A stretch of 11,044 bases of DNA from Acidobacteriaceae bacterium (GCA_030040395.1 JASHTU010000085.1:1-11044); one strand, 5' to 3'; numbered from the stretch's first letter, positions 1-7,439 are shown. Numbers and translations are program-made. The notes: generated by a model not told the origin, from the letters alone.

Positions 1-1423
1 CTGAGATTCCGGCCCACTCGGTGTGGCCGCCGAGAATGGCGTGCATCAGGTGGCCAAACTCGTGGAAGCAGGTGACCACGTCGGAGTATTGCAGGAGGCC
101 CGGATCGCTTTCGCTGCTCCTGGGGAAGTTGCAAATGAGCGCGGCCTCGGGCAAGTTGCGGCCCCGGACGCCCGTCACTACCGGCGCGGCGGAGAACCAC
201 TTGTCCTTGCCCTCGCGGGGATGCATGTCGAGATAGAAGCGGCCCACGCGCCGGCCGGCATCGAAGACGTCGAAAACCGAGACATCCCGATGCCAGGCGG
301 CAGCCTCCGCGCGGCGGAATTCCACCTGGAAGAGCTGCGCGGCGATTTTCAGAATCCCCGCCTCGACCTGGGCGTAAGGAAGATAGGGCCGGACCGATTG
401 GGAGTCGAACGCGAAGGCGGCGCGGCGGAACTGCTCGTACCAGTAGCCGCGGCTGGCCATATCGATGGCCTCGACGGGGCCGTCGGCGCTTTGGCGGCGG
501 GCAAAGTCGAGGATGAGGGCGTGTTCGCGGACTGCGCCATCGCGGCTGGCCGCCTCGAGCTTCGACAGGAATGCACGCACGTTGGCCGCCGAGAGCATCA
601 TCTGGTCGGCGGTGGCCAGGTCGGCCCAGCTACGAAAGCCGAGCAGCGTGGCGATTTCCTGCCGAGTGGCGAGCAAGTCCAGCAGAATCTGCTTATTGGC
701 TGGGTAGGCGCGGGTGTTGTAGGCGAGAAACATGCGCTCGCGGAGGGCCGCGCTGTGGGCGAACGTCATCACCGGCAGCATGTCGGGCGGGTCGGTGGTG
801 AGGGTGACACGGTCATCGCCGTTCTGGACGGGATGGCGGGCGATGTAGTCTTCGGGCAAGCCGTTGAGCTCGGCGAGCCTGGCCTCAACGGTCTTGGCGC
901 CTTCCTGAATGTTGCGGCCGAACTCGAGCCCGAGCCTGGCGGCCTTTTCGTGCAGGGTCTGGAGGCGGTCACGGGTAGGTTTGTCTTTATCGACGCCCGC
1001 CAGCCGGTAGCTAAGGAGGGTCCGTTCGAAGTAGTGCCTGGTGGCCGGACTGGCGGCTTCCACGTTGATGGCTTCGAGCGCATCATAGACGTCGCGGTTG
1101 AGGCTAAGGGCGGCTCCGGCGACGGCTACGCGCTGGGCCTCGATTTGGGCCTGGTCGCGCACGCCGCGATCCTCGGCAACGGAGTTGAGGATGCCGGCCT
1201 GGGCGCCGGCCAAGCTCAGTTGCTCGATGGCGGCGTCGTAAAAGCGCAGCGAGTTTTCGGGAGTGCGCGGGCCCTTGACAGCCAGAAGCTCGGCCAGAGC
1301 CGCTTCGTGCGCCGCCAGCCGGGCGCCCACCCAGGCCGTCAGGGCCTCAGCGGAAGCAGCGCCGCCGGCTTCCCAAGCATTAAGTTCGGGGAAGACGGCG
1401 ACCGGGGAATCAATGGTGATCAT
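1..1423 (-). CDS. M3-family zinc oligopeptidase, thimet oligopeptidase-like (C-terminus beyond the left edge)
   Basis: This is probably a cytoplasmic zinc metallopeptidase that trims short peptides. The reading frame is open from the ATG at 1423 to the left edge, giving 474 codons. Residues 454-458 are the zinc-binding, catalytic HEFGH, in the context CFHEFGHLMH, which is the family M3 active-site signature and closest to the thimet oligopeptidase form. The part before it is helical and rich in Ala, Leu and Glu, as expected for the M3 N-terminal domain. Family members are usually about 670-700 residues, so roughly 200 residues, including the third zinc ligand (a Glu), lie outside the window. 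The start is supported by a strong GGAGGAG ribosome-binding site ten bases upstream. The gene follows otnC in the same direction with an 80-base gap, so it may be a separate unit. No signal peptide is seen. The family is secure; the exact substrate is not. Confidence 0.93.
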   Translation of the reverse strand, partial: MITIDSPVAVFPELNAWEAGGAASAEALTAWVGARLAAHEAALAELLAVKGPRTPENSLRFYDAAIEQLSLAGAQAGILNSVAEDRGVRDQAQIEAQRVAVAGAALSLNRDVYDALEAINVEAASPATRHYFERTLLSYRLAGVDKDKPTRDRLQTLHEKAARLGLEFGRNIQEGAKTVEARLAELNGLPEDYIARHPVQNGDDRVTLTTDPPDMLPVMTFAHSAALRERMFLAYNTRAYPANKQILLDLLATRQEIATLLGFRSWADLATADQMMLSAANVRAFLSKLEAASRDGAVREHALILDFARRQSADGPVEAIDMASRGYWYEQFRRAAFAFDSQSVRPYLPYAQVEAGILKIAAQLFQVEFRRAEAAAWHRDVSVFDVFDAGRRVGRFYLDMHPREGKDKWFSAAPVVTGVRGRNLPEAALICNFPRSSESDPGLLQYSDVVTCFHEFGHLMHAILGGHTEWAGIS

Positions 1424-1433
1424 GGTGGGGAAA

Positions 1434-1440
1434 CTCCTCC
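1434..1440 (-). promoter_or_regulatory. Shine-Dalgarno site of the M3 peptidase gene
   Basis: GGAGGAG on the minus strand lies ten bases before the ATG at 1423. It is one of the two strongest ribosome-binding sites in the window and settles the start of this gene. Confidence 0.75.
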
Positions 1441-1503
1441 ATGGTATTAGGTTGACACAGCAGGGTGAAGGTCCGTCGTCCCGGCGTTTTTCCGCGCGGC
1501 AAA

Positions 1504-2163
1504 CTACCAGCTTGCGCCGAAGCGGACGCGCAACTCCTCGAGCGCGGCTGCAGAGAGCGGAGCCGGCTTGGGAACGGTCATCAACCAAAGCCGGGCGGTC
1601 TCTTCGAGTTCTTCAAGCGTCGCCATCGCCGCGGATGGCGAGTCGTGCCAGACATTGGGCCCCAACCTTTCAAGCATGACCGCCCGGATGGGCGTTCCCT
1701 GGGCGCGCATGGCGTGGATTTTATCCGCAACCAGATCGCCAACCGCGGGATCGCCCGGCCGGCGGTAAGGAATCAGCGGCACGTGGCCCACCTTCATCAC
1801 GTAATAGGGAGTGATGGGCGGCACGATGTCGTCGGGGCTCCATACGCCGGCCAGCGACAGACTAACCAGATGCGTGGAATGGGTGTGAACGATGCATGCG
1901 GCTCCACTCTCGGCAGCGTAAATTCTGCGGTGGAGAGCGAGAGTCTTGCTGGCGCGGTCGCCGCTCTGCTGCACGCCATCCTCCCCAACTTTGGCGAGCC
2001 GGTCAGGCTCCAGGAAGCCCAGGCAGGCGTCAGTGGGCGTAATCAGGAAGCCGTCAGCGAGGCGCGCGCTGATGTTGCCGGCCGTGGCATGCGCGTAGCC
2101 ACGCTCGAACAGGGAGCGGCCGACGCGGCAGATTTCCCGGCGCAATTGCGATTCAGCATTCAT
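1504..2163 (-). CDS. otnC: Class II aldolase-family protein, 3-oxo-tetronate 4-phosphate decarboxylase
   Basis: 219 residues of the class II aldolase/adducin fold. In the known pathway OtnC decarboxylates 3-oxo-tetronate 4-phosphate to dihydroxyacetone phosphate. Visible features are the N-terminal AHATAGNISAR (residues 24-34), the zinc-ligand pair H93-T-H95 in IVHTHSTH, the TPYYVMKVGHVPLIPYRRPGD stretch (118-138), and the terminal LEELEETARLW helix. The start ATG overlaps the otnK stop by four bases (ATGA), and a GAAGG lies seven bases upstream inside otnK, so translation is probably coupled. This neighbour points to OtnC rather than to fuculose or ribulose phosphate aldolases. Two oddities: the usual catalytic Glu position (SKE in E. 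coli YgbL, from memory) is Thr (SKT, 72-74), and the usual NHGP carrying the third zinc His reads RLGP (166-169). These may be traits of a subfamily. Confidence 0.85.
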   Translation of the reverse strand: MNAESQLRREICRVGRSLFERGYAHATAGNISARLADGFLITPTDACLGFLEPDRLAKVGEDGVQQSGDRASKTLALHRRIYAAESGAACIVHTHSTHLVSLSLAGVWSPDDIVPPITPYYVMKVGHVPLIPYRRPGDPAVGDLVADKIHAMRAQGTPIRAVMLERLGPNVWHDSPSAAMATLEELEETARLWLMTVPKPAPLSAAALEELRVRFGASW

Positions 2164-3476
2164 GGCTCAGCCTTCGCGAGTTGATCGAGGACCGAAAACG
2201 CCTTGGTGAAGAAGTTGCCGGAGCCGAAGTTGCCCGACTTGAGAGCCAAATGCAAGTGGCCGAGGGGAAGATGAGGCGCCGCGGCGTAGCACCACGGGAC
2301 GCCGGGATCGATCTGCGGGCCGATGCGCATCTGTTTGATTTCGAGGGCGCGGATGCAAACGCCGGCGGTCTCTCCACCGGCAACCACCAGTTGACCGGCG
2401 CCTTGGAAGACCAGCGCCCGTGTGATGGCGGCTAAGGCATGTTCGATCAGTTCGCCGCAGCGTGCGGCGCCGAGGCGCTGGTGCGCGGCTTTCACGGCTT
2501 CCGGTGGGGACGTGGAATAGACGAGCAGCGGCTGGGACGTATCGCGGCTCCAGCACTGCCGGGCCCAAGTCAAGGCCTGCTCGATCAGGGCGCCGGCATC
2601 TTTGGCAAGGCGTGTGGGGTCGAGAGAAAATGCGCTTCCTCCGCCTTCGAGGAAATGAAGAACCTGGGCGTTGGCTGCCGCCGAGCAACTGCCGGAGACG
2701 ATGGCCCTGCGCCCTTGGGCCGGCGGCAGTTGCGCCGTCGCGCGCGAAGCTTTGAAGCCCCATTGCGCGGGAAGGGCAATGGCCAACCCGGAGCTGGCAG
2801 TCACCATAGGATCTTCGCGGAGGGCCGCAGCCAATCGATACAAATCGTCGTTGTTCAGGGTGTCGGCGATGGCGATGGAGACGCCCGCCATGCGCAGCGC
2901 AGTAATTCTCGCTCGGATCGCGTCCGCAGACACGGCGACGCTGGCGTAGTCAATGAGGCCGGTCTTGCGCTGGTTTGCACCATGCAACTGCAATTCGAGG
3001 AAGCGGACCAGATTGGCGTCCGTCATAGGGTTCAGCGGATGGCTGCGCATGCCGCTTTCGGAGAGCAAAACGTCGCCTACGAAGAGATGGCCTTTGTATA
3101 CGGTGCGGTCATTGTCAGGAAAAGCGGGGGCCACGACGCTGAAGGCGCAATCCAACTCCTCCATAAGCGCTTCAATCACCGGCCCGATGTTGCCCTTGGG
3201 CGTGGAATCGAAGGTGGAGCAGATTTTGAAGTAGATTTGGCGCACGCCTTGATGGCGCAGCCAGCGGCAGGATTGGAGAGATTGCGCTAAGGCCTCCGGA
3301 GCCGGGATGCTCCGGGACTTGAGAGCGACGACAACGGCGTCGGCGTCGGGTGGGGCTTGGCCGGCCGGTGCATCGATGGCGAGGATCACACGCATTCCGG
3401 CGCGGACCAGGTTGTTGGCCAGATCGGCAGCGCCGGTGAGATCGTCGGCAATGCAGCCGAGAATTGGCTGTTTCAT
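2160..3476 (-). CDS. otnK: 3-oxo-tetronate kinase (four-carbon acid sugar kinase family, DUF1537)
   Basis: 438 residues, the usual length of the four-carbon acid sugar kinases. The enzyme phosphorylates 3-oxo-tetronate at the 4-hydroxyl using ATP, and the product is the substrate of OtnC, encoded next. The N-terminal substrate domain opens with CIADDLTGAADLANNLVRAG (residues 8-27), the family hallmark, and has KICSTFDSTPKGNIGP (84-99). The C-terminal nucleotide-binding domain begins near IVSGSCS (259-265) and carries the glycine-rich LVVAGGETAG (363-372). It ends with the GNFG..NFF segment typical of the family's C-terminus. The start codon ATG at 3476 has no strong ribosome-binding site. The gene lies 22 bases after mutT and overlaps otnC by four bases, so the three probably share a transcript. 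Related kinases act on threonate or erythronate directly, but the adjacent otnC favours the 3-oxo substrate. Confidence 0.9.
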   Translation of the reverse strand: MKQPILGCIADDLTGAADLANNLVRAGMRVILAIDAPAGQAPPDADAVVVALKSRSIPAPEALAQSLQSCRWLRHQGVRQIYFKICSTFDSTPKGNIGPVIEALMEELDCAFSVVAPAFPDNDRTVYKGHLFVGDVLLSESGMRSHPLNPMTDANLVRFLELQLHGANQRKTGLIDYASVAVSADAIRARITALRMAGVSIAIADTLNNDDLYRLAAALREDPMVTASSGLAIALPAQWGFKASRATAQLPPAQGRRAIVSGSCSAAANAQVLHFLEGGGSAFSLDPTRLAKDAGALIEQALTWARQCWSRDTSQPLLVYSTSPPEAVKAAHQRLGAARCGELIEHALAAITRALVFQGAGQLVVAGGETAGVCIRALEIKQMRIGPQIDPGVPWCYAAAPHLPLGHLHLALKSGNFGSGNFFTKAFSVLDQLAKAEP

Positions 3477-3498
3477 GGTTGCTGTCGCCGTCCGGAAG

Positions 3499-3939
3499 TT
3501 ACAGAAGCTTACCCGCCGCCAAATCGCGGATCAAGCCTCGATCGGCAGCCAGAAACTCGTATTCGGGCAGATTTTCCAGATTCACCCAGCGCACCTGCTG
3601 GTAAATCCGGTTGTCAATTTCGCCCGTGAACTCGCGCACCGCGAAGAATTGCAAATCCACGGCGCCGCCATGGCGGTAATTGTGGCGGATGCGGGTGACA
3701 GCGGGGCCAATGGAGGCCTGGATGCCCAGCTCTTCAGATAATTCGCGCACAAGCGCCTGTTGCGGACTCTCGCCGGACTCGATTTTGCCCCCCGGAAACT
3801 CCCAAAGCGAAGCCATGGGCTGATCGTGACGGCGCTGCCCGATCAGGACTTGGCCGGAGCGCACGATGAGCGCCGCCGCCACAAAGCGCAGCGCGGGGCC
3901 GGCGTGCCGGCTGGATCCATTGGCTTGAGTTCCATCCAC
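3499..3939 (-). CDS. mutT: MutT-like Nudix hydrolase (probable 8-oxo-dGTP diphosphatase)
   Basis: 146 residues. It contains a complete Nudix box G-x5-E-x7-REU-x-EE-x-GU at residues 51-73: G51, E57, R65, E66, E69, E70, G72. The upstream QRRHDQPMASLWEFPGGKIE and the downstream YEFLAADRGLI resemble MutT, which removes 8-oxo-dGTP and related oxidised nucleotides from the pool. Other Nudix substrates cannot be excluded. The start used is GTG at 3939, the first possible start after an in-frame TAG at 3955-3957. The only purine-rich site, AGAGGGG, runs into this start codon, so spacing is poor. The next in-frame GTG (Val20) would cut into the first beta-strand. The first 16 residues are non-conserved. 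It may be the promoter-proximal gene of a mutT-otnK-otnC unit. Confidence 0.88.
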   Translation of the reverse strand: MDGTQANGSSRHAGPALRFVAAALIVRSGQVLIGQRRHDQPMASLWEFPGGKIESGESPQQALVRELSEELGIQASIGPAVTRIRHNYRHGGAVDLQFFAVREFTGEIDNRIYQQVRWVNLENLPEYEFLAADRGLIRDLAAGKLL

Positions 3940-4007
3940 CCCTCTAGTGTAAACCTAACAAAATAGGCGTGAAAGCGGCGAGGAATCCTTACCGGCGCCT
4001 CCGGGCG

Positions 4008-4021
4008 CGGTTTGCAAACCG
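4008..4021. promoter_or_regulatory. Perfect 14-bp palindrome upstream of mutT, possible operator
   Basis: CGGTTTGCAAACCG is an exact 14-bp inverted repeat with no spacer, between the HAD gene stop and the mutT start. It lies about 70-80 bases upstream of the GTG of mutT, where an operator of the mutT-otnK-otnC unit could sit. The regulatory role is an inference; no regulator gene is nearby. Confidence 0.35.
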
Positions 4022-4023
4022 AT

Positions 4024-4038
4024 TTCCCGGCCGGGGAA
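4024..4038. other. GC-rich near-palindrome between the HAD gene and mutT
   Basis: TTCCCGGCCGGGGAA is an inverted repeat with one extra G. It starts 11 bases past the stop of the minus-strand HAD gene and could form a hairpin in that transcript. No T-run follows it on the minus strand, so it does not qualify as a standard intrinsic terminator. Confidence 0.3.
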
Positions 4039-4049
4039 CAATGAGCGGC

Positions 4050-4838
4050 TTAAGCGATGCCCGCCTCGCCTTCGACCGCGGCAGCTCCTTCATCGGCTGA
4101 AGCGGGCCGGAAATAGCCCCAGCGGCGTTGGGCCGACGCCGCGATCAATGCCGGCGACGGATTGACCGGGAAGGGACAGCGGGCCAGTTCGAGCATGGCC
4201 AGGTCATGAACCGAGTTGCCAAAGACCGCATCGGGATGGGGCAAGCCGATGCGCCGGAGCGCCGTGGCCTTGGCGGGACCGGTTGGCACGTCCACCAGCT
4301 CGCTGGTGATTAAGCCGGATTTGACCCGGGCCTCGGCGGCCAGGACCCGCTCCGCCGAAATGCCGAAGGCGCACACCCCTTCGACAATTACCCAGCGGTT
4401 GGTGGAGCTCACAGCCCAGATATCCGCGCCCTTTTCCCGCAGCCGGGTCACCAGCCGGAGCATTTCAGGAAAAATGCGTTCGCGTATGAATTGGTCAAAA
4501 TAGCGGGCGGCAGCCGAGCGCAACTCCTGGTCGCGAAGGCCGGCGTAAATCTGCACCATTTCTCCGCAGATGGTCTCCTCGCGCACTTTTCCGGCGCGAT
4601 AGGCGCGATGCCGGTTGTTGATCCAATCGGCCGTCGAGCGGGAAACCAGACCCTGCTCCAACGACCAGTCCATGAAGCCGCAGCCCGCGTCACCGCCCCA
4701 AAGGGTTCCATCGCAATCGAAGACGGCGACCCGGGGATTGCAATCGAAAACCCGCCGCTCAAACTCCTCGGCTGTCCAGCCGGGGATGTCGATCCGCGCC
4801 GGTGGCAAAGGCTCCCCAATCTTCTCTGAAAAGTCCAT
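4050..4838 (-). CDS. HAD-superfamily (subclass IB, phosphoserine phosphatase-like) hydrolase
   Basis: 262 residues, a haloacid-dehalogenase-fold phosphatase with a helical cap inserted between motifs I and II as in phosphoserine phosphatases. Motif I is VFDCDGTLW (residues 39-47), with nucleophile D41 and general acid D43. Motif II is SSTN (144-147). Motif III is Lys190 in GPAK. Motif IV is FGNSVHDLAML (206-216). In motif IV the first acidic residue expected for magnesium binding (GD..D) is Asn208, while D212 is kept. The protein is cytoplasmic; no signal or membrane segment is seen. The substrate is unknown: serine phosphate is possible, but no serine biosynthesis gene is adjacent. The start ATG has a weak purine-rich site (GAAGAG) upstream. 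It is transcribed divergently from xerD and separated from mutT by 110 bases. Confidence 0.85.
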   Translation of the reverse strand: MDFSEKIGEPLPPARIDIPGWTAEEFERRVFDCNPRVAVFDCDGTLWGGDAGCGFMDWSLEQGLVSRSTADWINNRHRAYRAGKVREETICGEMVQIYAGLRDQELRSAAARYFDQFIRERIFPEMLRLVTRLREKGADIWAVSSTNRWVIVEGVCAFGISAERVLAAEARVKSGLITSELVDVPTGPAKATALRRIGLPHPDAVFGNSVHDLAMLELARCPFPVNPSPALIAASAQRRWGYFRPASADEGAAAVEGEAGIA

Positions 4839-5003
4839 CCCACTCTATTCTCTTCGAATCGGGCTGGCCTTGCACGGAATGCTTTGGTGAAGGTTCGGTA
4901 AAATCCGCGCCATGAGGTGACCAAGTTGATTCCTTGATGAGGCTGGTTCGGTTGCCCGCCGCGCAGCCTTCCACGCCGCTTCACGGCGCGGATAATCGGT
5001 GGA
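4839..5003. promoter_or_regulatory. Divergent intergenic region between the HAD gene and xerD
   Basis: These 165 bases must hold the promoters of both divergent genes. A TAAAAT at 4899-4904 on the plus strand resembles a -10 box in otherwise GC-rich DNA, and TTGCAC at 4870-4875 resembles a -35 box, but the 23-base gap between them is too long for a standard sigma-70 promoter. No convincing promoter pair, RNA gene or repeat was found. Confidence 0.3.
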
Positions 5004-6104
5004 GTGGACAGCGCTCGCAATCTCGCCCTTCTCAAGGAGTATCAAGCGTATTTGCGCGTGGAGAAAGGACTGCGGCCGCTGACATGCGAGGCCTACCTGA
5101 GCGACCTGAAGATCTTCGCCGAGTTTCTCGAAGGGCGCGAAGGCGTACTGGTGACGGCTAGCCAGGAGGATGTGGCCGCATTTCTCGAGCACCTGCGCAA
5201 CCACGACATCGACGCGCGCTCGGTGGCGCGCAAGCTGAGTTGCCTGCGCGGCTTCTATAAGTGGCTGCTTATGGACCGACGTCTGGATCACGACCCCACG
5301 GTGAATATCGAATCGCCCAAGGCATGGAAGGTGCTGCCCAAGTCGTTGGCGGAGCCGGAGGTGGCGGAGATGTTGGAGCGGGCCGGGATGGCCGCAACGC
5401 ATCCGCAGGCGCAGGCTGCGGCGCTCCGCGACCGCGCGATTCTCGAACTCCTGTACGGGGGTGGGCTGCGGGTCTCGGAGGTGACGGGCCTCGCGACCAG
5501 CGATCTCAAGCTCGACCTCGGCCGTGTGCAGGTCCGCGGCAAGGGCGATAAGGAGCGCATCGTGCCGCTTGGGCGCTCCGCGGTGCTGGCGTTGGAAGAG
5601 TACCTGCGCAGGGGAAGGCCGCATCTGGCGCGCATCAGTTCGGCGCGACGCGCCAGCGCGGCGCGGCCCGATGGCGCCGGGCCCGATGCGACGAGAAGCG
5701 ACCGGGCGCGGCTGTTTCTTTCGCTGCGCGGGATGCCGCTTACGCGGCAATGGGTGTGGCATCTGGTGAAGATGGCCGGGGGTGGCAGCCCGCATCGGCT
5801 TCGCCATAGTTGCGCCACGCACATGGTGGAGCACGGCGCTGACCTGCGCAGCGTGCAAATAATGCTGGGCCATGCGGACATCTCGACCACCCAGGTGTAT
5901 ACGCACCTGGCGCTGGGCCGGCTGAAGGCGGTTCACCGGGAGCACCATCCGCGCGCCAAGCACCGGCCCGATCCTGGCGATGGTGCGGATCCCGCGCGGA
6001 CGCTTCGCGGCCGGTCTTTGCGCGTCATTTCAACCGCAAGCCAGGGAGACAAGAAACCGCAACCGGGCGGCCATGACTCGCAAGCGGATGAGGAGACGCC
6101 ATGA
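5004..6104 (+). CDS. xerD: Tyrosine recombinase, XerD-like
   Basis: 366 residues. This is a site-specific tyrosine recombinase of the Xer family, whose usual role is resolving chromosome dimers at dif with XerC. The N-terminal core-binding (SAM-like) domain covers about residues 5-95. The catalytic domain carries R156 (GGGLRVSE), K180 (RGKGDKER), H264 and R267 (HRLRH), H290 (LGHADISTT) and the nucleophile Y299 (VYTH). Spacings R-K (24) and H-Y (9) match E. coli XerD. The ending HREHHPRA is XerD-like. The start is GTG at 5004, the only start codon after an in-frame TGA at 4938; the GGTGG before it is too close to be a good ribosome site. Oddities are an Ala/Arg/Pro-rich insert of about 12 residues near 212-233 and a 47-residue low-complexity tail after HHPRAK (319). 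The gene overlaps xerC by four bases (ATGA). Confidence 0.92.
   Translation: MDSARNLALLKEYQAYLRVEKGLRPLTCEAYLSDLKIFAEFLEGREGVLVTASQEDVAAFLEHLRNHDIDARSVARKLSCLRGFYKWLLMDRRLDHDPTVNIESPKAWKVLPKSLAEPEVAEMLERAGMAATHPQAQAAALRDRAILELLYGGGLRVSEVTGLATSDLKLDLGRVQVRGKGDKERIVPLGRSAVLALEEYLRRGRPHLARISSARRASAARPDGAGPDATRSDRARLFLSLRGMPLTRQWVWHLVKMAGGGSPHRLRHSCATHMVEHGADLRSVQIMLGHADISTTQVYTHLALGRLKAVHREHHPRAKHRPDPGDGADPARTLRGRSLRVISTASQGDKKPQPGGHDSQADEETP
6090..6095 (+). promoter_or_regulatory. Shine-Dalgarno site of xerC
   Basis: GAGGAG lies five bases before the xerC ATG, inside the 3' end of xerD. Together with the ATGA overlap it supports coupled translation of the two recombinases and fixes the xerC start. 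Confidence 0.65.
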
Positions 6105-7147
6105 ACGTAACCGCGGCGCCGGCAAGCGCGCCTGCGCTCGAAATGTTGGTGGGCGATTATCTGCGCGTCCTGGCCAACGAGCGCGGCGCCTCGGCGCATA
6201 CGCAGCGCGCCTACCGCCGCGAACTGGAAGGATTTGCCGCGTGGATGGCCAGGCGCGCAGTCGCAAATACGGCAAACCCGCGCGAGCCTTGCGCGGAAGG
6301 CGGCGCGCCGCGCATCGAGCAAAGCGAGCCGAGGGTCGACCGCATCGAGCACACCGACATACGCGCTTACCTGGCTTCCCTCTACGATCGCGGGCTCTCG
6401 AAAGCTTCAACGGCGCGGGCGCTGGCCGCGATTCGAAGCTGGTTCAAGTGGCTGGCGCGCGCAGGTTACATTGAGCGCAACGCGGCTTCGCTGGTGGCTA
6501 CGCCGCGGCTGCCCAAGCATCTGCCCCGCGTGCCGTCCATCGAGCAGATGAACCGTGTGGTCGAATCCGTGCGCGACGATGCGGCGAGCTGGCCGGCCCG
6601 CGACCGCGCCATCCTCGAACTGCTTTACGGCTGCGGCATCCGTAATGCGGAACTGACCGGCCTGAACCTGGACGACATTCATTGGGCCAACGAAGCCATC
6701 CTGGTGCGCGGTAAAGGCCAAAAGCAACGCTATGTGCCGCTCGGCGATGTGGCGGCGGAGGCGTTGCGCATCTATCTCGCCGAGCGGTCGGCCCGTCTGG
6801 CTGCGGCCGGGGGAGCGAATCGCGCCACTCCCGCGCTATTCGTGAATCTGCGTTTGCGCGGCCTGGACGCGGCGGCTGGCGCAGTGGGCAGGCAGGCGCG
6901 GCTCACCACGCGAAGCGTGGGCCGCATCGTCAAACGCATCGCCATTCTGCGCGGGCTTTCGGCAGACGTCCACCCGCACACGCTGCGCCACGCCTTCGGC
7001 ACGCACCTACTCGAAGAAGGAGCTGACCTGCGCGCCATTCAGGAACTGCTTGGGCATGAACGTCTCTCCACCACGCAGCGCTACACCCAACTCACCGTGA
7101 CGCAGTTGGCCGAGGTGTACGACCGGACCCACCCGCGCGCGAAATAG
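6101..7147 (+). CDS. xerC: Tyrosine recombinase, XerC-like
   Basis: 348 residues. This is a second Xer-family tyrosine recombinase and probably the partner of the upstream XerD. The core-binding domain covers about residues 12-125. The catalytic set is complete: R181 (GCGIRNAEL), K205 (RGKGQKQR), H293 and R296 (HTLRH), H319 (LGHERLSTT) and nucleophile Y328 (RYTQ). The ending [10 protein letters not shown] is the XerC-type C-terminus, which supports XerC here and XerD for the gene before it. The N-terminal domain contains an extra hydrophilic loop of about 25 residues (54-80), and the catalytic domain is about 16 residues longer between K205 and H293 than in E. coli XerD. A GAGGAG site precedes the ATG. 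Two recombinases side by side suggest a heterotetramer made from one transcript. Confidence 0.92.
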   Translation: MNVTAAPASAPALEMLVGDYLRVLANERGASAHTQRAYRRELEGFAAWMARRAVANTANPREPCAEGGAPRIEQSEPRVDRIEHTDIRAYLASLYDRGLSKASTARALAAIRSWFKWLARAGYIERNAASLVATPRLPKHLPRVPSIEQMNRVVESVRDDAASWPARDRAILELLYGCGIRNAELTGLNLDDIHWANEAILVRGKGQKQRYVPLGDVAAEALRIYLAERSARLAAAGGANRATPALFVNLRLRGLDAAAGAVGRQARLTTRSVGRIVKRIAILRGLSADVHPHTLRHAFGTHLLEEGADLRAIQELLGHERLSTTQRYTQLTVTQLAEVYDRTHPRAK

Positions 7148-7180
7148 GCGGCGCGCACTTTGTGAAAACATTGTTCTAAC

Positions 7181-7190
7181 AGGAGAGGAG
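7181..7190 (+). promoter_or_regulatory. Shine-Dalgarno site of the mazE-like antitoxin gene
   Basis: AGGAGAGGAG sits immediately upstream of the ATG at 7191, with the AGGAG core a few bases away. It is preceded by an AT-rich patch (7158-7180) within otherwise GC-rich DNA. That patch contains AACATTGTT, a short inverted repeat that could be part of an autoregulatory site. The promoter itself cannot be placed with confidence. Confidence 0.5.
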
Positions 7191-7439
7191 ATGTTGACAA
7201 AGGTCCGGCGCCTCGGAAATTCGCGAGGAATCTTGATTCCAAAACCACTGTTGCGCCAGGCCGGCTTGGAAGACAACGCGGAAATTCTTGTGAAGGGCAG
7301 CACCCTGGTTTTGCGGAATCCGAAGCGGGCGACGCGAAGCGGATGGGCCGAAGTGAGCATACTGCTTGCGGCTTGCGGAGATGATCGGCTGATCCTGCCG
7401 CAGCTTGCGACCCAGGCGGATAAAGACCTGCAATGGTAG
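7191..7439 (+). CDS. mazE: MazE-type antitoxin (AbrB/SpoVT-like DNA-binding domain)
   Basis: 82 residues, the normal size for a MazE-like antitoxin. The N-terminal swapped-hairpin AbrB-type DNA-binding domain is residues 1-45, with the typical KVRRLGNSRGILIPKPLLRQ (4-23) and a second strand EILVKGSTLVLR (31-42). The C-terminal part, GWAEV...GDDRLILP...DLQW (51-82), matches the toxin-binding tail of this family, which usually ends in an acidic stretch and W-x-W or similar. In this family the antitoxin both neutralises MazF and represses its own promoter. The gene starts 43 bases after xerC and overlaps the start of the broken mazF by seven bases. The frame is intact, with a good ribosome-binding site. 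Whether it still has a partner is unclear, since the adjacent toxin is dead. Confidence 0.88.
   Translation: MLTKVRRLGNSRGILIPKPLLRQAGLEDNAEILVKGSTLVLRNPKRATRSGWAEVSILLAACGDDRLILPQLATQADKDLQW

Noticed and set aside
23..1450. Long plus-strand open frame opposite the M3 peptidase gene (475 codons)
   Set aside because: It is the antisense of the M3 gene, whose minus-strand frame shows HEFGH and a strong ribosome-binding site. The plus-strand translation has no recognisable motif and is a by-product of high GC.
2439..3290. Plus-strand open frame opposite otnK (283 codons)
   Set aside because: The otnK frame is full length with clear family motifs. The antisense product is compositionally biased and unrecognisable.
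4845..5963. Minus-strand open frame opposite xerD (372 codons)
   Set aside because: It is rich in His, Arg and Gln and has no domain. The plus strand encodes XerD with all six catalytic residues.
7156..7183. dif-like recombination site between xerC and mazE
   Set aside because: The AT-rich patch matches only about half of each dif arm and lacks an 11-6-11 spacing. A promoter or operator is as likely.
7194..7199. TTGACA as a -35 promoter box
   Set aside because: It is codons 2-3 of mazE, and no -10-like sequence lies 16-18 bases downstream.
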